Assembly: GCA_002476905.1 (NCBI GenBank)
Contig: DLND01000036.1
Location: 1 to 5,158 of the forward strand
From: Flavobacteriales bacterium UBA7519
GTDB lineage: Bacteria > Bacteroidota > Bacteroidia > Flavobacteriales > Weeksellaceae
Direction: 5' to 3'
Length of the DNA: 5,158 nt
The notes below the pieces were generated by a model, which did not search any database, was not told where the DNA came from, and worked only from the letters and a program-made list of their open reading frames with translations. Below are positions 1-5,158 of the stretch, piece after piece (position 1 is the first letter of the stretch; each line of letters begins with the position of its first letter). The position numbers were made by a program, and so were the translations under genes.

Positions 1-2
1 TA

Positions 3-257
3 ATAACAGCCCTTCGGCTTCGCAAAGAAATCAAAGGAGAATTGTGGATGATATTTAGCGGATTATTCTCAGTTATATTGGGAGCTATCATCCTCTGGAT
101 GTTTATAACCCAACCTGAAGATGTATTGTTGGCTTCGGGTTGGTTGCTTGGAATTAATGCGTTTCTATCGGCAATGACTTATTTCTTTTTGGGTTTTAAA
201 TTAAAAAAACATCAGAAAATGGTGCAAAAACAAAACTCTGGTAACTTTAACTTTTAA
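3..257 (+). CDS. HdeD/DUF308-family membrane protein, C-terminal part (5' end outside window)
   Basis: The frame is open from the first bases of the window, so this is the last 84 residues of a longer gene. The fragment starts with ALRLRKEIKGE, the charged loop typical of HdeD-family (DUF308) proteins. Two hydrophobic helices follow, at about fragment residues 15-35 and 42-65, and then a short basic tail (KLKKHQK). HdeD proteins are small inner-membrane proteins of about 180-200 residues with six helices, linked to acid and general stress resistance; the exact mechanism is not known. A TTG at 42 and an ATG at 48 sit behind an AAAGGAGA that looks like a ribosome binding site. I reject them as the true start because the family-typical loop is encoded upstream in the same frame. 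The stop lies 5 bp before the antiporter start, which suggests one operon. The family call rests on recognised sequence pattern, not a search. Confidence 0.8.
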   Translation: MTALRLRKEIKGELWMIFSGLFSVILGAIILWMFITQPEDVLLASGWLLGINAFLSAMTYFFLGFKLKKHQKMVQKQNSGNFNF

Positions 258-262
258 TTGAA

Positions 263-1432
263 ATGAATCATGGATTGTTAAACGGACTGTTTATAGTATC
301 GCTTACGATATTATTTTTAGCACTTTTATTAAAAAGGGCGAAACAACCTTATTTTATTGCCTATATCATAGCGGGAATCATTCTGGGGCCTGAGGTGTTC
401 GGGGTTATTTCAAATTCATCAACGATTAACGAAATTGGAGAACTTGGTGTAATATTACTCATGTTTTTTATCGGAGCAGAAATTAACCTGCCCGACTTTT
501 CTAAAAGTTTTAAAAAACCATTACTGGGTACATTATCGCAATTGCTACTCAGTTTTGCTTTCATGGTTATAACAGGTCAAATTTTAAATTGGTCCTGGCA
601 GGTAATTATACTTTTGAGTTTTGTCATCAGTTTAAGTAGTTCTGCCATTATTTTTCAATATTTATCAAACACTGGGCAAATTAAAAGTAAAATAGGGCTG
701 TTAACATCCGGAGTATTAATCATGCAAGATATACTCATCGTACCAATGATGCTTACCTTAAACTTTATGGCCAAAGGTAAATTGGAGACCATTGAGTTAG
801 CAAGAACAGTATTTGGCGGTCTGGCCATATTGATTTTTATGCATGTCGCCATTCGCAAAAAACTAATAAAAATTCCATTCAGGCATGATTTGATACGAGA
901 CCACGACTTGCAAGTGTTTTTGGGTTTTGTTTTGTGTTTTGGAATGGCACAGGTAAGTCATTGGTTTGGGTTATCGGCTGCTTTGGGGGCGCTTTTGGCA
1001 GGTATATTGGTCGGACAGGATAAGTCCACCCAATGGTTAGACCATGCCATGGTCCCTTTTCGTGTTTTCTTTTTAGCCTTTTTCTTTTTAGCAGTTGGTT
1101 TGCAACTTAACCTACACTTCGTATACCAAAACATCGGTGTTATATCGTTAATCACCCTTGCAGTTATGGTTATTAATAGTTTAATAAATGCCCTGATATT
1201 TAAAGGCATGGGCAGTACATGGCATGATAGTATATATGCCGGAGCTTTGTTATCTCAGATTGGCGAATTTAGTTTTGTTCTTGTTAGTGCGGCTGCTTCC
1301 ATGGGGGTAATAGGCGATTATAGTTATCAAATGACCTTAGCTGTAATAACTGTTACCATGATGATAACTTCTGTTTGGATAGAGATAATACAAAATTTCA
1401 TTTATAAGCTTCCTAAATTATCTCATAACTAA
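263..1432 (+). CDS. CPA2-type (KefB-like) cation:proton antiporter, membrane domain only
   Basis: This 389-residue protein is almost entirely hydrophobic and matches the Na+/H+ exchanger fold (PF00999) of the CPA2 group. Recognisable marks, in order, are AYIIAGIILGPEVFG (33-47), the ion-site Gln-Asp pair in LIMQDILIVP (155-156), the GLSAALGALLAGILVG segment (236-251), FFLAVGLQLNL (274-284) and SQIGEFSFVL (331-340, like GQGGEFAFV of KefB/KefC). It should exchange K+ or Na+ for protons across the inner membrane; which cation cannot be told. The protein stops right after the last helix, so it has no TrkA-N/RCK or other nucleotide-binding domain and would not be gated like E. coli KefB or KefC. 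The start is the first ATG after the HdeD stop, with no clear Shine-Dalgarno, as is common in Bacteroidota. No lesion is visible in the frame. Confidence 0.9.
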   Translation: MNHGLLNGLFIVSLTILFLALLLKRAKQPYFIAYIIAGIILGPEVFGVISNSSTINEIGELGVILLMFFIGAEINLPDFSKSFKKPLLGTLSQLLLSFAFMVITGQILNWSWQVIILLSFVISLSSSAIIFQYLSNTGQIKSKIGLLTSGVLIMQDILIVPMMLTLNFMAKGKLETIELARTVFGGLAILIFMHVAIRKKLIKIPFRHDLIRDHDLQVFLGFVLCFGMAQVSHWFGLSAALGALLAGILVGQDKSTQWLDHAMVPFRVFFLAFFFLAVGLQLNLHFVYQNIGVISLITLAVMVINSLINALIFKGMGSTWHDSIYAGALLSQIGEFSFVLVSAAASMGVIGDYSYQMTLAVITVTMMITSVWIEIIQNFIYKLPKLSHN

Positions 1433-1443
1433 ATTATCTGATG

Positions 1444-1460
1444 TAAATGGATTCCATTTA
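1444..1460. promoter_or_regulatory. 17-bp palindrome in the antiporter-MscS gap
   Basis: TAAATGGATTCCATTTA consists of perfect 8-bp arms around one central T. It fills much of the 49-bp gap and ends 21 bp before the MscS start. No T-run follows directly (a T5 occurs about 10 nt later), so it is a poor terminator. It may be an operator for a dimeric repressor or an mRNA hairpin between cistrons. The function is inferred from symmetry alone. Confidence 0.35.
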
Positions 1461-1481
1461 AACCCAGACTTTTTCAATTCC

Positions 1482-1985
1482 ATGAACTCAAATTTCATAA
1501 AGATGGGATTAACCCTTATTTTGGAGATAATTGTATTCCTTCTGAAAGCGTTAAGTAAAAAACGACTTATTAAGCTTTCTGCACTTTATTCATATGAACC
1601 ACATCGTCTATTTCTGGTAAGAAAAACGATTGCTATAGCTTTTTGGATTGCTTTGATTTTTTTAACGCTTATCATTTGGGGGGTAAACCTAAATAATGTT
1701 TGGGTATATCTTGGTGGTTTTCTCTCTGTTGTAGCAATTGGGTTGTTTGCTGTATGGAGTATTTTAAGCAATATTATTTCAGGAATATTTATTTTTATAA
1801 TGAACCCTTTCAAAATAGGTTCGATAATAAAGCTGTATGACCCTGAAGTACAAGCGACAGTAGTAAATATAAATCTGATGTTTTCTGAATTAGAAGATGA
1901 TGATGGAATCTTTAACGTACCAAATAATACTTTCTTTCAAAAAACCGTGAAGGGTATTAATGCGGAAAAAACACAACCAAATTAA
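1482..1985 (+). CDS. Minimal MscS-family mechanosensitive channel
   Basis: This 167-residue protein has hydrophobic helices at about 8-23 and 46-68, and a long helix pair at about 73-107 that leads into NPFKIGSIIKL (108-118). That last segment is the signature at which the MscS pore helix meets the beta domain (compare RPFKVGDxI). A short beta domain follows, with the family-typical PNN motif (147-149) in the NVPNNTFFQK stretch. MscS channels open under membrane tension and release solutes during osmotic downshock. E. coli MscS has 286 residues; this protein ends just after the beta domain and lacks the C-terminal alpha/beta cage domain. The frame is clean and the next gene starts directly at its stop, so the short form may be natural, although loss of the 3' part cannot be excluded. 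The ATG at 1482 is the first usable start after the gap. Confidence 0.8.
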   Translation: MNSNFIKMGLTLILEIIVFLLKALSKKRLIKLSALYSYEPHRLFLVRKTIAIAFWIALIFLTLIIWGVNLNNVWVYLGGFLSVVAIGLFAVWSILSNIISGIFIFIMNPFKIGSIIKLYDPEVQATVVNINLMFSELEDDDGIFNVPNNTFFQKTVKGINAEKTQPN

Positions 1986-2561
1986 ATGAACACATTTAAA
2001 AAACTGATATTAATAGCTCTTATACTCATTATTGGGTATTTGATTTTGCGTATGGTTTTAAATAGTGAAAAGTCACAACCTTTTACATACGAGATATTTG
2101 CAGCCATTATAGGTTTCACAATAACTGCCCTAACTACCTAGTCGTTGCTGGGAAAACAAACCGAAAATGAGCTTAACAAAGAGGTACGTATTCGTTATTT
2201 AACTTTAAAAACCACCATTTACCAGGAACTTATAAGGCAATTGGAAGATATTGTGCGTAAAGAAAAGATTACCCACGAGGATATAATAGAATTAAGGCTT
2301 TTAAGCCAACGAATGATTTTTATTGCTGGTGAAAATGTTTTGGTTGCGTTCAATAAGTTCGTTATCCGGTTTGTTAGGCTGTCGAAAAATGAAAAGATTT
2401 CTGAAAAAGACCTGGATGATTTGTTAGATGAAATGTCAATGGTTTCGGTTGAAATAAGAAACGATATTTTAGATAATAAGGCAAAGCAAGATATGGATGT
2501 TCAATCCTTTGAAAAACTTATTCTTAAAACAAATGAACTTATGGATTTTTCGGACAATTGA
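1986..2561 (+). pseudogene. Two-helix membrane protein of unknown function, broken by in-frame TAG
   Basis: The ATG at 1986 follows the MscS stop with no spacer. Read straight through, the frame gives 191 positions: a hydrophobic helix at about 7-25, a second at about 36-51, then a long charged, mostly helical cytoplasmic part (GKQTENELNKE onward) ending at TGA. The frame is interrupted at 2139-2141 by TAG, codon 52, between ITALTT and SLLGKQTEN. The sequence on both sides reads as one protein, and a single C-to-T change from CAG (Gln) explains the stop. The TTG at 2145, just after the stop, has no ribosome binding site I would trust. I do not recognise the function; the architecture resembles small uncharacterised Bacteroidota membrane-anchored proteins. 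It could be a genuine pseudogene, a sequencing error or a read-through product. Confidence 0.7.
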
Positions 2562-3884
<1,323 letters not shown>

Positions 3885-3923
3885 TGGCTATCTGCTTTGT
3901 ATAAAAAAAGGTTGCTCGAAAAA

Positions 3924-4104
3924 GAGGGCACTGAAAAAGTCTTCTTAAAAATTTAGAGGTTTCAAAATGCTTGAAAACCACGTGTTAAACCCTTTGAGAA
4001 TCGAGTATTTGCGACTTAAAATATAGCAAATAGACATAAGATAAGGGCTTATGAACATAAAAAATCATAAGCCCTTTTTTAATGGATAGTTTTTCAGTTC
4101 CCTC
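3924..4104. mobile_element. 181-bp MITE-like element with terminal inverted repeats and target duplication
   Basis: The left end GAGGGCACTGAAAAA (3924-3938) and right end TTTTTCAGTTCCCTC (4090-4104) are inverted copies of each other, matching at 14 of 15 positions. Directly outside them lie TCGAAAAA (3916-3923) and CCGAAAAA (4105-4112), 7 of 8 identical, as expected for an 8-bp target-site duplication. No transposase is encoded inside. The interior is AT-rich, with a small hairpin (GGTTTCAA 3958-3965, TTGAAAACC 3971-3979) and a strong terminator near the right end. This is the make-up of a non-autonomous element moved in trans, or of an IS that has lost its transposase. I cannot name the parent IS family with confidence. 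It inserted about 40 bp after the dnaK stop. Confidence 0.6.
4043..4080 (+). terminator. Strong rho-independent terminator inside the MITE-like element
   Basis: AAGGGCTTATGA (4043-4054) pairs perfectly over 12 bp with TCATAAGCCCTT (4065-4076), with a 10-nt loop, and T's continue to 4080. The T-tract is on the right only, so it stops plus-strand transcription. It lies within the inverted-repeat-bounded element and would now end any transcript coming from the dnaK remnant. Many IS carry such terminators near their ends. Confidence 0.85.
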
Positions 4105-4313
4105 CCGAAAAATAAATGGAAATCATCATTTTTTGTATTTATTCAAAACCTGTTTGTCCCACTCTATCGTTGCAGATTAAATTGGATAATCAGATCAAAA
4201 ATAGCTTTTTAAGGCTTAACTCATTAATATCTCTGGGAATGCGTATCTCAGTAGCAAGTCCATTTGCAGAAACAACCGGAACGATACCAATTGGTAAACG
4301 GGAATCAAGGACC
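4105..4313. other. Region without a supported gene; orphan minus-strand reading
   Basis: No intact gene is supported here. On the minus strand, a frame open from 4435 down to a TGA at 4192-4190 contains a stretch that looks protein-like: LDSRLPIGIVPVVSANGLA followed by TEIRIPRDINELSLKKLFLI. It has no ATG, and its upstream half runs through the probable IS end, so at most it is the C-terminal scrap of an unidentified gene. A 73-codon plus-strand frame (4116-4337) overlaps it and has no coding character. The AT-rich stretch 4105-4189 shows nothing I can name. Confidence 0.25.
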
Positions 4314-4391
4314 AATTGGATATTCTGGTCTTGTTGACCCCTTTCTGGCAATATTGACCCCCTGATTTTTTGGTTTACAGGATTGCCTACA
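4314..4391 (-). mobile_element. Probable IS21-family end with two tandem transposase-binding-type repeats
   Basis: Read on the minus strand, the segment begins TGTAGGCAATCC at 4391 and carries two adjacent 20-nt imperfect repeats: GGGGTCAATATTGCCAGAAA (4361-4342) and GGGGTCAACAAGACCAGAAT (4341-4322), followed by ATCCAATTGG. IS21-family ends start with TGT and hold several such repeats bound by IstA, and repeats of this GGGGTCA...CCAGAA type are familiar from Bacteroidota IS21 elements. No istA or istB remains in the window, so only one end survives. It lies exactly where the neighbouring minus-strand gene loses its normal sequence. The family assignment is from memory of the pattern; a different IS is possible. 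Confidence 0.45.
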
Positions 4392-4845
4392 AATGGCCTA
4401 CTTTTGCCAATGTTGATTGATGAAGTTTGACAAATTCTTTATTTTTAAATGCATTTGCTTCATCATCTCCATTAAGCCAATTTTTTGAAGATATTTTGTT
4501 CTGTTCTAAGATAGAAACTAACCTTGGGTGATCAGCATACTTTTTACCATAAATATCAATTAAGACCCTTGCTAAATCGAATTTTTTATCATCAGGAATT
4601 TCAAATGGTTTTCTAATTCCTAAAACAGTAGCTCTATATTGAATTGCTTCGAATCCATAATTTATGTTTCGCATATTCTAATGAATCCATTTAAAAGTTG
4701 AGTGCTTTTCTGCAAAATCGAAAAATTCTTTTAGCATTTCCTTCTCTAGGATATCATAATTATTATCGATTTGATTAAAATCAACACCTTTAATTTCCGC
4801 TATTTTATGAATAGAAAATAATTTTGTTTGTGCCGATGTTAAATA
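4387..4845 (-). pseudogene. Conserved hypothetical protein, cut at both ends and broken by in-frame TAG
   Basis: The minus-strand frame runs without another stop from about 4845 to 4387, apart from one TAG at 4680-4678. The upstream half reads YLTSAQTKLFSIHKIAEIKG on to FFDFAEKHSTFKWIH. The downstream half reads NMRNINYGFEAI, then IPDDKKFDLARVLIDIYGKK and FKNKEFVKLHQSTLAKV. The two halves join in frame. I recall a widespread uncharacterised family with HWNMRxxNYGF and KEYVKLHQSTLxKV, so the TAG most likely replaces TGG (Trp). The ATG at 4674, six bases after the stop, would give only a 95-residue scrap. After LAKV the family sequence stops and the probable IS end supplies GHL plus a TAG stop, so the normal C-terminus is lost. 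The N-terminus is lost at the IS3 junction near 4845-4858. The function is unknown. Confidence 0.65.
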
Positions 4846-4857
4846 CCGTACAGCTAT

Positions 4858-5158
4858 ATGTACCGGAAAATAATTGGTTGGAGTTTGAGTAATGGGATGA
4901 GTACCGAGGAAACTAGTTTAGCTGCTTGGAAAATGGCCATCAAAAACAGAAAAATAGGGGAAAGTTTAATTTTTCATAGTGACAGAGGCGTTCAATATGC
5001 AAGTAGAAAATTTGCAAATACTTTGGAATTTTATGGTGTTACAAGAAGTATGAGCCGTAAAGGAAATTGTTGGGATAATGCGGTGGCAGAGAGCTTTTTC
5101 AAATCCCTAAAAACAGAATTGATCTACGGTAACAAACTCATCACCAAAGAAAAAATGG
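4858..5158 (+). pseudogene. IS3-family transposase (ORFB, integrase core), N-terminally truncated, runs off window
   Basis: The frame is open from an in-frame TAA at 4840 to the window edge. Transposase-like sequence starts at about 4858 (MYRKIIGWSLSNGMSTEETS) and continues with FHSDRGVQYAS, then SMSRKGNCWDNAVAESFFKS and LKTELIYG. This is the second half of an IS3-family DDE integrase core (rve). The second acidic residue (Asp, codon 4981-4983) and the catalytic Glu (codon 5089-5091) are present with 35 residues between them, as in the DD(35)E motif. The N-terminal part with ORFA, the helix-turn-helix and the first Asp is missing, replaced by the broken minus-strand gene. One codon seems lost in the DMYDRKIIGW-type segment just at the junction. 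The rest continues beyond the window. This copy cannot be active. Confidence 0.85.

Noticed and set aside
42..257. TTG or ATG near 42-50 as start of a 71-residue gene with AAAGGAGA as ribosome binding site
   Set aside because: The codons upstream in the same frame encode the HdeD-typical ALRLRKEIKG loop, so the gene begins outside the window.
361..1813. Minus-strand open frames inside the antiporter and MscS genes, and at 3601-3813 inside dnaK
   Set aside because: They are shadows of well-supported plus-strand genes.
4116..4337. 73-codon plus-strand open frame
   Set aside because: It shows no coding character, overlaps a more protein-like minus-strand reading and ends in the IS-end repeats.
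4322..4361. Start of a CRISPR array
   Set aside because: Only two adjacent imperfect 20-nt repeats with no spacer between them, better explained as IS transposase-binding repeats.

Overview
The window looks like an accessory or decaying stretch of a Bacteroidota chromosome. The evidence is an AT-rich sequence, start codons with little or no Shine-Dalgarno sequence in front of them, a DnaK sequence of Bacteroidota type, and IS remnants that look like those of this phylum. The genus cannot be told from the sequence.

Positions 1-2561 hold a compact plus-strand membrane/stress gene group. It consists of the C-terminal end of an HdeD-family (DUF308) membrane protein, a complete CPA2-type cation:proton antiporter without a cytoplasmic regulatory domain, a minimal MscS-type mechanosensitive channel, and a small two-helix membrane protein whose frame is broken by an in-frame TAG. 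Spacings are 5 bp, 49 bp and 0 bp, so this is probably one operon. The 49-bp gap holds a 17-bp palindrome.

Positions 2709-3884 hold a dnaK pseudogene. It starts and ends like an ordinary DnaK, but carries at least three single-base frameshifts and has lost about 250 codons from the middle: the end of the ATPase domain, the interdomain linker and the beta substrate-binding domain. A functional dnaK must presumably lie elsewhere. HdeD, a KefB-like antiporter and chaperones together recall the gene content of transmissible heat/stress-tolerance islands. That comparison is an inference.

Positions 3885-5158 are a graveyard of mobile DNA. A 181-bp MITE-like element (3924-4104) has 15-bp terminal inverted repeats, near-perfect 8-bp flanking direct repeats and an internal strong terminator. 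It is followed by a probable IS21-type end with two 20-bp repeats (about 4314-4391). Next comes a minus-strand conserved-hypothetical gene that is cut at both ends and broken by another in-frame TAG. The window ends in an N-terminally truncated IS3-family transposase, itself cut by the window edge. The upstream genes are mostly intact, while everything from about 2139 onward is damaged.
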